Positions 29,192-39,862 of a stretch of 64,000 bases of DNA are shown piece by piece. The stretch covers positions 169,959 through 233,958 of the forward strand of contig NZ_AOHO01000026.1 of NCBI RefSeq assembly GCF_000342005.1. Direction: 5' to 3'. The stretch is from Amycolatopsis decaplanina DSM 44594 (GTDB lineage: Bacteria > Actinomycetota > Actinomycetes > Mycobacteriales > Pseudonocardiaceae). Within the stretch, counting starts at the first letter, position 1, and each line of letters begins with the position of its first letter. The notes under the pieces were generated by a model. The model saw only the letters and a program-made list of their open reading frames with translations. It had not been told where the DNA came from and did no database searches. The translations under genes were made by a program, and so were the position numbers.

Positions 29192-29605
29192 TCAGTCGCG
29201 CAACGCGATCCGCGCGCTGACCTCGCTGATCGCTTCCAGGTACTCCGGGATCGGGTGCATCGCCGACGCTATCCGCATCTGCGCTAGCGCCTCGGTCAAC
29301 CGGCCGAGGCGCTGGAGGGTCCGCCCGAGTACGAACCGCGCGTAATGGTCGGTGGGGTCCAGCTCCAGCACCCGGGTGAAGGCGCGTTCCGCCCGCCGCA
29401 ACTGTGCGGAGTGGAAGTACGCGCGGCCTGCCAGCAACTGAACACTCGGTTTGTCGGTTTCGTCCTCCAGCAAGGGCTCGAGGGCCTTGAGGGCGTCGAG
29501 CGGCCGGCGGCTTTCGACCAGCGCCTCCGCCTGTCGGAAGGCGCGGAACCGGGACTCGCCGGACGAGTCCTCACCGGGTTCTGGGGCGGCTTCGGCATCC
29601 ATCAT
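29192..29605 (-). CDS. Tetratricopeptide-repeat protein
   Basis: This 137-residue protein is mostly TPR-like helices: ALKALEPLLEDETDKPSVQLLAGRAYFHSAQLRRAERAFTRVLELDPTDHYARFVLGRTLQRLGRLTEALAQMRIASAM. It is probably a small protein-interaction module with no enzymatic motif. Translation likely starts at ATG 29605, which has GGAG seven bases upstream. An in-frame GTG at 29617 overlaps that ribosome site and is less likely. Confidence 0.78.
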   Translation of the reverse strand: MMDAEAAPEPGEDSSGESRFRAFRQAEALVESRRPLDALKALEPLLEDETDKPSVQLLAGRAYFHSAQLRRAERAFTRVLELDPTDHYARFVLGRTLQRLGRLTEALAQMRIASAMHPIPEYLEAISEVSARIALRD

Positions 29606-29676
29606 GGTCCGCTCCACGATACGCCTGGGCAGGGCCGATCTCGACTGCTGAAACGGTCATGGTGAACTGTCCTGCC

Positions 29677-30165
29677 ATGAGCAGTGCCGAAGCGGATAGG
29701 CCCGAAAACGAGCCCGGCTACCTCGGGCTCGCGCCGTACCTCTACTACGCCGACGCGACCGAGGCGGTCGCGTGGCTGGTCAGAGTGTTCGGGTTCACCG
29801 AGGAAGTGCGCTTCGCCGACGCCTCCGGAGAGGTGTTCCAGGCCACGTTGTGCGCCGGGCAGGCCAAGATCAAGCTGGCCGGGGTCGGCCCCGAGTACTG
29901 GCAGGCCAAGGGCGTCGACGGCCCGGTCGGGCAGCTGAACATCGTTTACGTCCCCGACGCCGACGCGCAGTACGAGCGCGTCCGCGCCGCGCTCGGCGAC
30001 GACGCCGACATCGACGCGCCCCAGGACCAGCCCTACGGTGCCCGCGTGTTCACCGTCTCCGACATCGGGGGCAACAGCTGGACTTTCTGGCAGCAGTTCT
30101 CCGACACCGTCGAGCTTCCGTCGGGCTGGCGGGAAGTCCGCGCAGGTGAACCGGTCCCGGAGTAG
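29677..30165 (+). CDS. VOC-family (glyoxalase/bleomycin-resistance fold) protein
   Basis: The 162-residue protein has the paired beta-alpha-beta repeats of the VOC fold: LAPYLYYADATEAVAWLVRVFGFTEEVRFADASGEVFQATLCAG, then QLNIVYVPDADAQYERVRAAL and GARVFTVSDIGGNSWTFWQ. It resembles PhnB-like or resistance-type VOC proteins. The substrate is unknown. The start at 29677 (MSSAEADRPE) is chosen; ATG 29659 is in frame and neither has a clear ribosome site. The 161-bp gap to eno contains a small GGAGC/GCTCC hairpin (30173-30185) and otherwise nothing I recognise. Confidence 0.8.
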   Translation: MSSAEADRPENEPGYLGLAPYLYYADATEAVAWLVRVFGFTEEVRFADASGEVFQATLCAGQAKIKLAGVGPEYWQAKGVDGPVGQLNIVYVPDADAQYERVRAALGDDADIDAPQDQPYGARVFTVSDIGGNSWTFWQQFSDTVELPSGWREVRAGEPVPE

Positions 30166-30281
30166 GTACTGCGGAGCGAAGCTCCCCCCTTGAGGGCGGT
30201 GGTGGGGAGGAAGGTCGGAAAGGTACTGGGTCGGCGTGATGTGGCGCGTGCCTCCAACGGGTGAACGGCGCCGACGGCTAG

Positions 30282-31613
<1,332 letters not shown>

Positions 31614-31619
31614 CGAACG

Positions 31620-32162
31620 ATGGCGGACCGGGGGAGGGCGCGGACCCGTCGTAGCGGGCGCGCGGACGGCGGTGGCTCCAGCAGGGGCCGCCGACCCGAG
31701 CGTGCCCGTCGCACGACGACGACGGAGGTCCGCGCCCGAACCCGGCTGCGCCGCAGCTTGGCGGCGAAACGGGCATCGGGTGCCGCGAAGGTGCTCGGCA
31801 TGTCCACCACCCGCCGGGCCGCGGTGGTGGCGATCGTGGTGTGCGCGCTCGCGTTCACCATCGCCGTCCCGCTGCGCACGTACCTCAGTCAGAAGTCCGA
31901 GGTGACCGAGCAGCAGCAGTTGCAGTCCGAACTGCAGCGGAGCGTCACCCAGCTGGAGGGCCGCAAGGCCGAGCTGAGCGACCCGGCGCAGATCGAGGCG
32001 GAGGCGCGTAAGCGGTTCGGTTTCGTGAAGCCCGGCGAGACGCCGTACATCGTGCAGCTCCCCGAGGACAAGGCGCCCGAGCAGGGACAGCCGCAAGGTC
32101 AGCAGCCGGTGCCCTCGGGCTCCTGGTACGAGAAGCTGTGGGATCAGGTCGCGGGTGGCTGA
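31620..32162 (+). CDS. ftsB: Septum formation initiator FtsB/DivIC family protein
   Basis: This divisome protein has 180 residues. A long basic, disordered cytoplasmic tail (about residues 1-60, Arg-rich) precedes one transmembrane helix (AAVVAIVVCALAFTIAVPL, about 67-85). A coiled coil rich in Gln and Glu (SEVTEQQQLQSELQRSVTQLEGRKAELSD) follows, then the family's EAEARKRFGFVKPGETPYIV segment. It lies 6 bp after eno, as in mycobacteria and Streptomyces. It should bind FtsL/FtsQ at the septum. Confidence 0.9.
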   Translation: MADRGRARTRRSGRADGGGSSRGRRPERARRTTTTEVRARTRLRRSLAAKRASGAAKVLGMSTTRRAAVVAIVVCALAFTIAVPLRTYLSQKSEVTEQQQLQSELQRSVTQLEGRKAELSDPAQIEAEARKRFGFVKPGETPYIVQLPEDKAPEQGQPQGQQPVPSGSWYEKLWDQVAGG

Positions 32163-32180
32163 AGCTCTCCCTTTAGCCTT

Positions 32181-32696
32181 ATGGGTGTGAACAGCACGGA
32201 AAAGTCTTCATACGAGCCTGTGACCGACGCCGACCGCGAGATCATCGCGGAACAGCTCGGCCGGGCACCCCGTGCGCTGCGCGCCGTCGCCGCGCGCTGT
32301 CCGAGCGGCCACCCGTCGGTCGTGCAGACCAGCCCCCGCCTCGACGACGGCACACCGTTCCCCACGCTCTATTACTTGACCTGCCCGAAGCTGACTTCGA
32401 TGGTCGGCACGCTCGAGGCGTCCGGGCTGATGAAGGAGATGACCGACCGGCTCGCGGAGGACCCCGAGCTGGCGGCCGCCTACCAGCGGACCCACGAGAG
32501 TTACCTCGCCGAACGCGACGCCATCGACTCGCTCGGCCACGAGGTCAGCGCGGGCGGGATGCCCGGCCGCGTCAAATGCCTGCACGTCCACCTGGCGCAC
32601 ACGCTCGCCGTCGGCCCCGGCGTCAACCCGTTCGGGGACGAAACCCTCGCGCTGCTCAAGGCGAACGGCTGGCCGTCCGGCGACTGCCAGGGGTAA
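32181..32696 (+). CDS. DUF501 family protein
   Basis: This 171-residue protein is conserved in actinobacteria between ftsB and ppx (M. tuberculosis Rv1025 position), with unknown biochemical function. Features include a conserved CPSGHPSVVQTSPRLDDGTPFPTLYYLTCPKL segment and a PGRVKCLHVHLAHTLAVGPGVNPFGDE segment, rich in Cys and His and possibly metal-binding. A TAGCCT element (32174-32179) lies seven bases before an in-frame GTG at 32187, so a leaderless start at that GTG is an alternative to ATG 32181. The 183-bp region that follows contains a possible stem (TTCACCC 32739-32745 with GGGTGAA 32773-32779). Confidence 0.88.
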   Translation: MGVNSTEKSSYEPVTDADREIIAEQLGRAPRALRAVAARCPSGHPSVVQTSPRLDDGTPFPTLYYLTCPKLTSMVGTLEASGLMKEMTDRLAEDPELAAAYQRTHESYLAERDAIDSLGHEVSAGGMPGRVKCLHVHLAHTLAVGPGVNPFGDETLALLKANGWPSGDCQG

Positions 32697-32879
32697 CACC
32701 GGCCCACGGTGTACAGATAGTTCCTCCAGGCGGGTTAATTCACCCGATGTCGGCCAACTGGTCTCCCTCATGGGGTGAAACCGGTCACCGTATGCGGCAG
32801 GCTGTGCACCAGTCGAGGGTTGTCGGGTTGGGCAGATACCGGGTCGTCGAGTCGTGATCCGCCGGGAGGGTTCTGAGGT

Positions 32880-34052
32880 ATGCGCGTGAGGCACGTGCCA
32901 GGCGCGGTGACCGGTCATGTCCGGAGACTCTGTCTCCGGCACCGCACGATCGCCGCCGTGACCGGAGGTGTCCTCGCCATCGTCCCGGCCGGTGCCGCGG
33001 TCGTCGGCGCCGGCAGCTGGGCCGCGACGGCGAGCACGGTCCATACCGACAACGTCGCCCTCGTCGGCGGCTACGACCCGAAGAACCCGCTCGTCCAGCA
33101 GATCGGTGTCGACGGCAGCCTGCCGGACGCGCCGACGCCGCTTCCCCTCCCCGCGGACGAACTCCCCAACGGACCGCTCGGCATCCCGGTCACCGCGCTC
33201 GCCGCGTACCGCAACGCCGCCGACATCCTCATCGCCGAACAGCCCGGCTGCCACATCGACTGGGCGCTGATCGCGAGCATCGGCCGCATCGAGTCCAACC
33301 ACGCGCGCGGCGGTTACGTCGACGCGAAGGGCAACACTCTGGAGCCGATCCTCGGCCCGCAGCTCAACGGCGCGGGTCCGTTCGCGGCCATCCCGGACAC
33401 CGACGGCGGCGAATTCGACGGTGACACGGTCTGGGACCGCGCCGTCGGCCCGACACAGTTCATCCCGTCGACCTGGGCCCGCTACGCCTCCGACGGCAAC
33501 GGCGACGGCGAGTCCAATCCGAACAACATCTTCGACGCGGCGCTCGGCACCGGCCGGTACCTGTGCTCCGGGGGACTCGATCTGTCCAAACCGGACCAGC
33601 TGCGCGCGGCCGTGTTCCGCTACAACAACTCCGACACCTATGTGAACACCGTGCTGATCTGGGCCGAGGCCTACCGCACGGGTGTGCTGCCGACGCCGGA
33701 CAGCAAGGTGCCCATCGGCGCCCCGAACGCCGCCGCCGCTCCGCCGCCCGCGTCGGTGCCGCCGCCTCCGGTGCCGTCGACTCCGCCCGGTTCGGTGACG
33801 CCGCCACCGTCGAGTTCGTTGCCGCCGACCAATTCGAGTTCAAGTTCGTCGCCGTCGAAATCGTCGTCGAGCTCGAAGCCGCCGGCCTGCCCGACGGTCA
33901 CTGTGACGGAGACGCAACCGACTTCGAGCACGAGTCCGACGACCACGACCCAGACTCCACCGACGTCGTCGCCGACCTGCACTTCGCCGACGACGACCAC
34001 GACGACGACGACGGTGACGTCAGCGGACACCAGCGGTACCAAGACCCCCTGA
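32880..34052 (+). CDS. Secreted lytic murein transglycosylase (SLT/MltB-like) with Ser/Thr/Pro-rich tail
   Basis: This 390-residue peptidoglycan-cleaving enzyme has an N-terminal membrane or signal helix (IAAVTGGVLAIVPAGAAVVGAGSWA). The catalytic domain is about residues 95-270, with HIDWALIASIGRIESNHARGGYVDAKG, whose glutamate is the catalytic acid, then GPTQFIPSTWARYASDGNGDGESNPNNIFDAALGTGRYLC and FRYNNSDTYVNTVLIWAEAY. The last 105 residues are low complexity (Pro, Ser, Thr), a typical wall-spanning linker. The ACG/GAC-rich repeat-like DNA at 33960-34020 encodes this tail. Confidence 0.9.
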   Translation: MRVRHVPGAVTGHVRRLCLRHRTIAAVTGGVLAIVPAGAAVVGAGSWAATASTVHTDNVALVGGYDPKNPLVQQIGVDGSLPDAPTPLPLPADELPNGPLGIPVTALAAYRNAADILIAEQPGCHIDWALIASIGRIESNHARGGYVDAKGNTLEPILGPQLNGAGPFAAIPDTDGGEFDGDTVWDRAVGPTQFIPSTWARYASDGNGDGESNPNNIFDAALGTGRYLCSGGLDLSKPDQLRAAVFRYNNSDTYVNTVLIWAEAYRTGVLPTPDSKVPIGAPNAAAAPPPASVPPPPVPSTPPGSVTPPPSSSLPPTNSSSSSSPSKSSSSSKPPACPTVTVTETQPTSSTSPTTTTQTPPTSSPTCTSPTTTTTTTTVTSADTSGTKTP

Positions 34053-34075
34053 TCGGCATTGACTAGGCTGAACGT

Positions 34076-35029
34076 ATGCCTCGTGTTGCCGCGATCGACT
34101 GTGGGACCAACTCCATCCGCCTGCTCGTCGCCGAGCTGACCTCCCGCCACGACGGGACGGTCGACCTGCGCGATCTGCACCGCGAGATGCGGATCGTCCG
34201 CCTCGGCCAGGGGGTGGACGCCACCGGCAAGCTGGCCCCCGAGGCGCTCGAACGCACCCGTAAGGCGCTGGCCGACTACGCGATCGCCGCGCGCCGCAAG
34301 GGCGTGGAGAAGGTCCGCATGGTCGCGACGTCCGCGACTCGTGACGCGAGCAACCGCGACGAGTTCTTCGCGATGACGCGTGAGGTGCTCGGCACCGAGG
34401 CCGAAGTCATCAGCGGGGACGAAGAGGCGCGGCTGTCCTTCACCGGTGCTGTCGGTGAGCAGGATCCCGACGACGGCCCCTTCGTGGTGGTCGACGTCGG
34501 CGGCGGCTCGACCGAACTCGTGGTCGGGACCTGGGACGGCCGTCAGGCCGAGGTCATCGCGGCCAAGTCGGTCGACATCGGCTGTGTGCGGATCACCGAA
34601 CGCGCGTTGAAGTCCGACCCGCCGACCGCGGCCGAGATCGCCGAAGCCCGTGAGCTGGCCGCCAAGGTGCTCACCGAGGCCTTCGATGTCGTTGACGTGT
34701 CCACCGCCAAGACGTGGATCGGTGTCGCCGGGACGGTCACGACCCTGACGGCCGTGGCGCAGGGCCTGTCGGAGTACGACTCCGAGCGCACCCACCTCTC
34801 GAAGCTCTCCCACGCCGACATCGACCGTGTCGCGCAGTCGCTCCTGACGGCCGACCACGCGACCCGTGCCGCCAACCCGGTGATCCACCCGGGCCGGGTC
34901 GACGTGATCGGCGGCGGTTCGGTGATCGTGCAGGTGCTGGCCGAGCAGTTCGCCACGCGCGGTGGTCCCGGCGAGCTGGTGATCTCCGAGCACGACATCC
35001 TCGACGGGATCGCCTTGTCCTTGGCGTGA
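34076..35029 (+). CDS. ppx: Ppx/GppA-family exopolyphosphatase / pppGpp phosphohydrolase
   Basis: This 317-residue member of the sugar-kinase/actin-fold phosphatase family acts on polyphosphate and/or pppGpp. It shows AAIDCGTNSIRLLVAEL (phosphate loop 1), MVATSATRDASNRDEFF, ISGDEEARLSFTGA, VVDVGGGSTELVVG (phosphate loop 2) and the later GVAGTVTTLTAVA. It corresponds to the short Ppx1-type proteins of actinobacteria. It closes the conserved block begun by mfd. The 257-bp gap before oppA holds its promoter region and no gene that I can support. Confidence 0.92.
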   Translation: MPRVAAIDCGTNSIRLLVAELTSRHDGTVDLRDLHREMRIVRLGQGVDATGKLAPEALERTRKALADYAIAARRKGVEKVRMVATSATRDASNRDEFFAMTREVLGTEAEVISGDEEARLSFTGAVGEQDPDDGPFVVVDVGGGSTELVVGTWDGRQAEVIAAKSVDIGCVRITERALKSDPPTAAEIAEARELAAKVLTEAFDVVDVSTAKTWIGVAGTVTTLTAVAQGLSEYDSERTHLSKLSHADIDRVAQSLLTADHATRAANPVIHPGRVDVIGGGSVIVQVLAEQFATRGGPGELVISEHDILDGIALSLA

Positions 35030-35286
35030 CAGCCGGGTTTTCTCTTACGTGAAGCCATTTCTTTAGGTGATCAAGCGGTGACCTCCAGTCCGGATTGGGC
35101 CGTTCGGCGCAGCATGGTTCCTACTAACGTTGTGCTCTGACCGGGTGGTCCGGAAGACCGTCACACATTTGCAACACCAACGCACTGTGATCGTCTTCAC
35201 CTGTCCCATAGCGTCGTCTCACCTTCTGGACGGTGGGGCGCGACCAGCGCTCGCCGGACTATCCGACGACGAGAGTTGGAGTGGAC

Positions 35287-36903
35287 ATGCGGGCTTCACG
35301 CGGGTTCTGGGGAGCGACGGCGGTGGTGGCCACGGCGGCCCTGCTGCTGACGGCCTGTGGAGGTGGTGGGTCCGGTGAGAACAAGGGATCCGGCGCCGTC
35401 GACGCCAACGCGTCGGTTTCGGTCTACGGCACCGAGCCGGAGAACTCGCTGATTCCCGCCAACACCAACGAGCTCGGTGGGTCCAAGGCCCTCAAGCCGG
35501 TCTTCTCGGCGCTGGTCGGCTACAAATCCGACACCGCCGAGCCGTACAACCTGATGGCCGAATCGATCACCACGACCGATTCGAAGGTCTTCGACATCAA
35601 GATCAAAAAGGGCTGGAAGTTCCACGACGGGACCGAGGTCAAGGCCAAGAACTTCGTCGACGCCTGGAACTACAGCGCGAACGGCAAGAACGGCATGCAG
35701 AACGCGTCGTTCTTCGAGCAGATCCAGGGCTACGACGAGATCAGCGCCAAGGAACCCGCCGTCAAGGAGATGTCCGGGCTCAAGGTCGTGAACGACTACG
35801 AGTTCCAGGTCACCCTCAAGGGACCGTTCTCCGTGTTCGCCACCAAGATCGGCTACCTCGCCTTCGCGCCGCTGCCGGACAAGTTCTTCGCCGACCCGGA
35901 GGCGTTCGCCAAGGCCCCGATCGGAAACGGACCGCTGAAGTTCGTTTCGCGCACACCCAACCAGAACATGAAGCTCACGCGGTTCGACGAGTACCAGGGC
36001 GAGGACAAGGTCAAGTTCAAGGACCTGGAAGTCCGCATCTACACCAGCCAGGAGACCGCCTACCAGGACCTGCTGAGCAACCGCCTCGACTTCATGGAGG
36101 CGCTGCCGCCGGCGGCGAAGGCCGGTGGCAAGTACAAGACCGACCTCGGTGAGCGTCTGGTCGAAGGAAAGCTGCTCGGCATCAGCGCGCTCGCGCTCCC
36201 GTACTACGTCCCGGGTTACAACAACCTGGACCTTCGCAAGGCGATCTCGCTGGCCATCGACCGCGAGCAGATCGTCAAGACCGTCATGAACGACACCTAC
36301 ACACCCGCCGACGGCTACGTGTCGCGCGGTATCGAAGGGTACCGGCCCGGCGTCTGCGAGTTCTGCAAGTTCGACCCGGCGAAGGCCAAGGAGTTCTTCG
36401 CGAAGTCCGGCTACACCGGCAAGCTGACGATCGCGTCGAACGCCGACGGTGGCCGCAAGGAGCCGCTGGTCGCGGCGTGCAACAGCATCAAGAACGCGCT
36501 CGGCGTCGAATGCGACTTCGTGCCGGCGACCGACTTCGGGCAGTGGCGCAGCATCGTCAACAACCGCCAGCTGACCGGCATGGGCCGCTCCGACTGGTCC
36601 GCCGACTACCCGTCGATCGAGAACTACCTGAACCCGCGCTACAAGAGCACCGGTTCGTCGAACGACTCCACGTACAACAACCCGGCCGTCGACGCGCTGC
36701 TGACCCAGGCGGACCAGACCGCCGACAAGGCGGCCGCGATCAAGCTGTACCAGCAGGCCGAGGACCTCATCGCGAAGGATCTGCCGCAGATCCCCGTGTG
36801 GGAAGAGAAGGGTGTCGGCGGCAAGTCGAACCGGCTCAAGGTCGCGAAGCTCGACTTCGGTCGTCTCGCGGACTACTCGTCCATCGAGGTCGCGGCGAAG
36901 TAA
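35287..36903 (+). CDS. oppA: Oligopeptide ABC transporter substrate-binding lipoprotein (family 5)
   Basis: This 538-residue extracytoplasmic binding protein captures peptides. The start at ATG 35287 follows GGAG and gives the signal RGFWGATAVVATAALLLTAC with a lipobox. The SBP family 5 fold is clear: SVYGTEPENSLIPANTNELGG, KKGWKFHDGTEVKAKNFVDAWNYSAN, NLDLRKAISLAIDREQIVKTV, and a late WSADYPSIENYLNPRY. It is the first gene of oppABCDF. A strong hairpin just downstream probably stabilises its mRNA relative to the permease genes. Confidence 0.95.
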   Translation: MRASRGFWGATAVVATAALLLTACGGGGSGENKGSGAVDANASVSVYGTEPENSLIPANTNELGGSKALKPVFSALVGYKSDTAEPYNLMAESITTTDSKVFDIKIKKGWKFHDGTEVKAKNFVDAWNYSANGKNGMQNASFFEQIQGYDEISAKEPAVKEMSGLKVVNDYEFQVTLKGPFSVFATKIGYLAFAPLPDKFFADPEAFAKAPIGNGPLKFVSRTPNQNMKLTRFDEYQGEDKVKFKDLEVRIYTSQETAYQDLLSNRLDFMEALPPAAKAGGKYKTDLGERLVEGKLLGISALALPYYVPGYNNLDLRKAISLAIDREQIVKTVMNDTYTPADGYVSRGIEGYRPGVCEFCKFDPAKAKEFFAKSGYTGKLTIASNADGGRKEPLVAACNSIKNALGVECDFVPATDFGQWRSIVNNRQLTGMGRSDWSADYPSIENYLNPRYKSTGSSNDSTYNNPAVDALLTQADQTADKAAAIKLYQQAEDLIAKDLPQIPVWEEKGVGGKSNRLKVAKLDFGRLADYSSIEVAAK

Positions 36904-36915
36904 TCGCGTGGTCGT

Positions 36916-36946
36916 GCCGGCCGGGAGCGCACCGCTCCCGGCCGGC
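36916..36946 (+). terminator. Perfect 14-bp GC-rich hairpin between oppA and oppB
   Basis: GCCGGCCGGGAGCG (36916-36929) pairs perfectly with 36933-36946 around the loop CAC. No U-run follows. Located 13 bases after oppA and 45 before oppB, it fits a partial terminator or a 3' stabiliser that lets the binding protein be made in excess. Confidence 0.75.
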
Positions 36947-36990
36947 CGGACCCCCGGCTCCCACCACGCGATCCCCAGGACGGCACGCCC

Positions 36991-37917
36991 ATGCCCCAGT
37001 ACATCCTCCGACGCCTACTCCAACTCATCCCGGTCTTCTTCGGTACGACGTTCCTCATCTACGCCCTCGTGTGGGCGGTTCCCGGTGACCCGTTCGCCGG
37101 CAAATGCGGTCAGGTCGCCTGCCCGCCCGCCTACATCGAGATGATGACGGAGAAGTTCAACCTCGACGATTCGATCTTCGTCCAGTACTTCAAATACCTC
37201 GGCAACCTGTTCACCGGCGACTGGGGCGAGACCTTCAACGGTGTCTCGGTCGGCGAGCTGATCGGGAACGCCTATCCGGTGACCGTCCGGCTCGCCCTCA
37301 TCGCGGTGGCCATCGAAGCGATCATCGGACTGTCCGCCGGCATTCTGACCGGCCTGCGCGGCAAGGGTTTCCTCGACAACCTCGTGCTGATGTCCACCAC
37401 GTTCCTGATCTCGATCCCGGTGTTCGTCACCGCGATCGTGCTCCAGATCGTCCTCGGTTCGGAACTGGGCATCATCGACGCGAGCGTCTCCGAGGACGCA
37501 ACAGTCGGCGAATTGATCGTGCCCGGAATCGCGCTCGGCAGTCTTTCCATGGCCTACATCGCCCGGTTGACCAGAACGAGCATCGCCGAGAACCGGCACG
37601 CCGACTACGTCCGCACGGCCGTCGCCAAAGGGCAGCCGCGCAGCCGGGTCGTCGGCGTGCACCTGCTCCGGAACTCGGTGATCCCGGTGCTGACCTTCAT
37701 CGGCACCGACATCGGCGCGCTCATGGGCGGTGCCATCGTCACCGAAGGCGTGTTCAACATCAACGGCATCGGCGGGCTCATCTTCCGCGGTATCCAGAAC
37801 CGGGAGGGCGCCACCGTCACCGGCGTCGTCGTCCTGCTGGTGATGGTCTACCTGCTGGTGAGTCTCATCGTCGACCTGCTCTACGCCGTTCTCGACCCGA
37901 GGATCCGTTATGACTGA
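36991..37917 (+). CDS. oppB: Oligopeptide ABC transporter permease
   Basis: This 308-residue inner-membrane permease has six transmembrane helices. The DppB/OppB N terminus is MPQYILRRLLQLIPVFFGTTFLIYALVWAVPGDPF. The EAA loop that contacts the ATPase is DYVRTAVAKGQPRSRVVGVHLLRNSVIPVLTFIG. It ends LLYAVLDPRIRYD as usual. It overlaps oppC by 8 bases. A cysteine pair in the first external loop (GKCGQVACPPAY) may form a disulfide. Confidence 0.95.
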   Translation: MPQYILRRLLQLIPVFFGTTFLIYALVWAVPGDPFAGKCGQVACPPAYIEMMTEKFNLDDSIFVQYFKYLGNLFTGDWGETFNGVSVGELIGNAYPVTVRLALIAVAIEAIIGLSAGILTGLRGKGFLDNLVLMSTTFLISIPVFVTAIVLQIVLGSELGIIDASVSEDATVGELIVPGIALGSLSMAYIARLTRTSIAENRHADYVRTAVAKGQPRSRVVGVHLLRNSVIPVLTFIGTDIGALMGGAIVTEGVFNINGIGGLIFRGIQNREGATVTGVVVLLVMVYLLVSLIVDLLYAVLDPRIRYD

Positions 37918-38863
37918 CCCCAATGTGGCCGGCGGCGTGTCCTCCGTGGACGTCGCGAGCGCCGGCGTCGCCGACGATTCCGCGGAGGCGCACAAGCCGC
38001 GCAGCCTCGGCGGCGACGCCTGGCGGATGTTGCGCAAGCGGCCGTCGTTCATCATCTCCGCCGTGATCATCGCGCTCGTCGTGCTCATCGCGATCGCGCC
38101 CGACCTGTTCAGTTCCCGGCCCGCCGGGTTCAGCGATCTGCTCCACGCCAACGAAGGACCGTCCGCGGACGCCTGGTTCGGGTATGACAACCAGGGTTAC
38201 GACGTCTACGCGCGGACCATCCACGGCGCGCGGGCGTCGTTGCTGGTCGGTGTCTTCGCGACGGTGCTGACGATCATCATCGGCTCGGTGGTCGGGATCA
38301 TCGCCGGGTACTACGGACGCCTCGTCGACAGCCTGTTCTCGCGGGTGGGAGACATCTTCGCGGCGCTGCCGTTCGTGCTCGGCGCGATCGTCATCCTGAC
38401 CACGTTCAACGCACCCGGCTCGAACCCCGGCGTGGTCACCATCATCGTGCAGGTGGTCGTTTCGATCGCCGCGCTGAGCTGGCCGGTGGCGATGCGCATC
38501 ATGCGGTCGGCGACGCTGGTGGCCAAACAGCTCGACTACGTCAAGGCCGCGCGCGGCCTCGGTGCGAGCACGCCGCGCATCGTGTTCCGGCATCTGCTGC
38601 CCAACACGGTCGCGCCGGTGCTGGTCTACGGGACCATCGCGCTCGGCGCGTTCATCGGCGCGGAAGCGACGCTGGCGTATCTCGGTGTCGGTGTGCGGCC
38701 ACCGGTCGTCTCGTGGGGCGTGATGATCAGCGACGCGCGGGACTACTTCCGGGTGAACCCGCACATGTTGTTGTTCCCCGCCGGGTTCGTCACCATCACC
38801 GTGCTCGCGTTCGTCATGCTCGGCGACGGGATCCGCGACGCACTCGACCCGAAGGCCCGGTGA
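37910..38863 (+). CDS. oppC: Oligopeptide ABC transporter permease
   Basis: This 317-residue partner permease has an N-terminal OppC-type tail (KPRSLGGDAWRMLRKRPSFIISAVIIALVVLIAIAPDLFSS). The QGYDVYARTIHGARASLLVGVFATVL segment and the EAA motif region DYVKAARGLGASTPRIVFRHLLPNTVAPVLVY follow, ending in DGIRDALDPKAR. It overlaps oppB by 8 bases and is followed by oppD after 6 bp. It forms the channel with OppB. Confidence 0.95.
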   Translation: MTDPNVAGGVSSVDVASAGVADDSAEAHKPRSLGGDAWRMLRKRPSFIISAVIIALVVLIAIAPDLFSSRPAGFSDLLHANEGPSADAWFGYDNQGYDVYARTIHGARASLLVGVFATVLTIIIGSVVGIIAGYYGRLVDSLFSRVGDIFAALPFVLGAIVILTTFNAPGSNPGVVTIIVQVVVSIAALSWPVAMRIMRSATLVAKQLDYVKAARGLGASTPRIVFRHLLPNTVAPVLVYGTIALGAFIGAEATLAYLGVGVRPPVVSWGVMISDARDYFRVNPHMLLFPAGFVTITVLAFVMLGDGIRDALDPKAR

Positions 38864-38869
38864 TCGGCC

Positions 38870-39862
38870 GTGACCGACGAATTGCTGCTCGAGGTGGAAG
38901 ACCTCCACGTCGAATTCCGCACGTCCGATGGCGTCGCGACCGTGCTCAACGGGGTCGACTACTCCGTGCACGCCGGGGAAACCCTCGCGGTGCTGGGAGA
39001 ATCGGGTTCCGGCAAGAGCGTGACAGCGCAGACGGTGATGGGCATCCTCGACAGCCCTCCCGCCGTCGTCACCGGCGGTGCCGTCCGCTACCGCGGCGAG
39101 GATCTGCTCACCGCCACCGAAGAACGGCGGCGTGAGGTGCGGGGCGGGGAGATCGCGATGATCTTCCAGGACGCGCTCTCCGCGCTGAATCCCGTGTTCA
39201 CCGTGGGATTCCAGATCGAGGAGCAGCTGCGGGTCCGGCTCGGCATGTCCAAAAAGGACGCGCGCAAGCGGGCGATCGAGCTGCTCGACATCGTGCGCAT
39301 CCCCGCCGCCGCCCGCCGGGTCCGCGAGTATCCGCACCAGTTCTCGGGCGGGATGCGGCAGCGCGCGATGATCGCCATGTCGCTCGCGCTCGACCCGGAT
39401 CTGCTGATCGCGGACGAGCCGACGACCGCGCTCGACGTCACCGTGCAGGCGCAGATCATGGACCTGCTGGCGGAGATCCAGGCCGAACGGCGGATGGGGC
39501 TGATCCTGATCACCCACGACCTGGCGGTGGTCGCCGAGGTCGCCGACCGGATCGCCGTGATGTACGCGGGCCGGATCGTCGAACAGGCCGACGTCACCGA
39601 GTTGTTCCGTTCGCCGGGGCATCCCTACACCGAGGCGCTGATGGCCTCGCTGCCGCGGCTCGACCTCAAAGGACAGACGCTGGAGACCATCAAGGGCCTG
39701 CCGCCGAGCCTGCTGAACGTCCCGCCCGGCTGCCCGTTCCACCCGCGCTGCCCACGGGCGGAAAGCCGGTGCGAGACCGAGCGGCCGGCCCTGCACAGCC
39801 TCGGCTTCGGCCGGGTCAGCGCCTGCCACTTCGCCGACGAGGTGGTGAGCGGTCGTGTCTGA
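38870..39862 (+). CDS. oppD: Oligopeptide ABC transporter ATP-binding protein
   Basis: This 330-residue ATPase has Walker [14 protein letters not shown] (about residues 42-54), Q-loop [15 protein letters not shown], signature [32 protein letters not shown], and a [23 protein letters not shown] switch. The C-terminal OppD motif has a conserved cysteine array ([20 protein letters not shown]), which in some homologues binds an iron-sulfur cluster. Starts at GTG 38870. It overlaps oppF by 8 bases. Confidence 0.95.
   Translation: MTDELLLEVEDLHVEFRTSDGVATVLNGVDYSVHAGETLAVLGESGSGKSVTAQTVMGILDSPPAVVTGGAVRYRGEDLLTATEERRREVRGGEIAMIFQDALSALNPVFTVGFQIEEQLRVRLGMSKKDARKRAIELLDIVRIPAAARRVREYPHQFSGGMRQRAMIAMSLALDPDLLIADEPTTALDVTVQAQIMDLLAEIQAERRMGLILITHDLAVVAEVADRIAVMYAGRIVEQADVTELFRSPGHPYTEALMASLPRLDLKGQTLETIKGLPPSLLNVPPGCPFHPRCPRAESRCETERPALHSLGFGRVSACHFADEVVSGRV

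Noticed and set aside
32697..32879. Possible c-di-AMP (ydaO-type) riboswitch before the lytic transglycosylase, suggested by gene function
   Set aside because: Only one long-range TTCACCC/GGGTGAA pairing is visible and I could not identify the conserved riboswitch core. A covariance-model search would decide.
33960..34020. ACG/GAC-rich tract resembling a microsatellite
   Set aside because: It is the coding sequence of the Thr/Ser-rich tail of the lytic transglycosylase, in frame and with varied codons.
35110..35230. CRP-like site upstream of oppA from CACA...TGTGA text
   Set aside because: The half-sites are in the wrong order and spacing for a TGTGA-N6-TCACA element.
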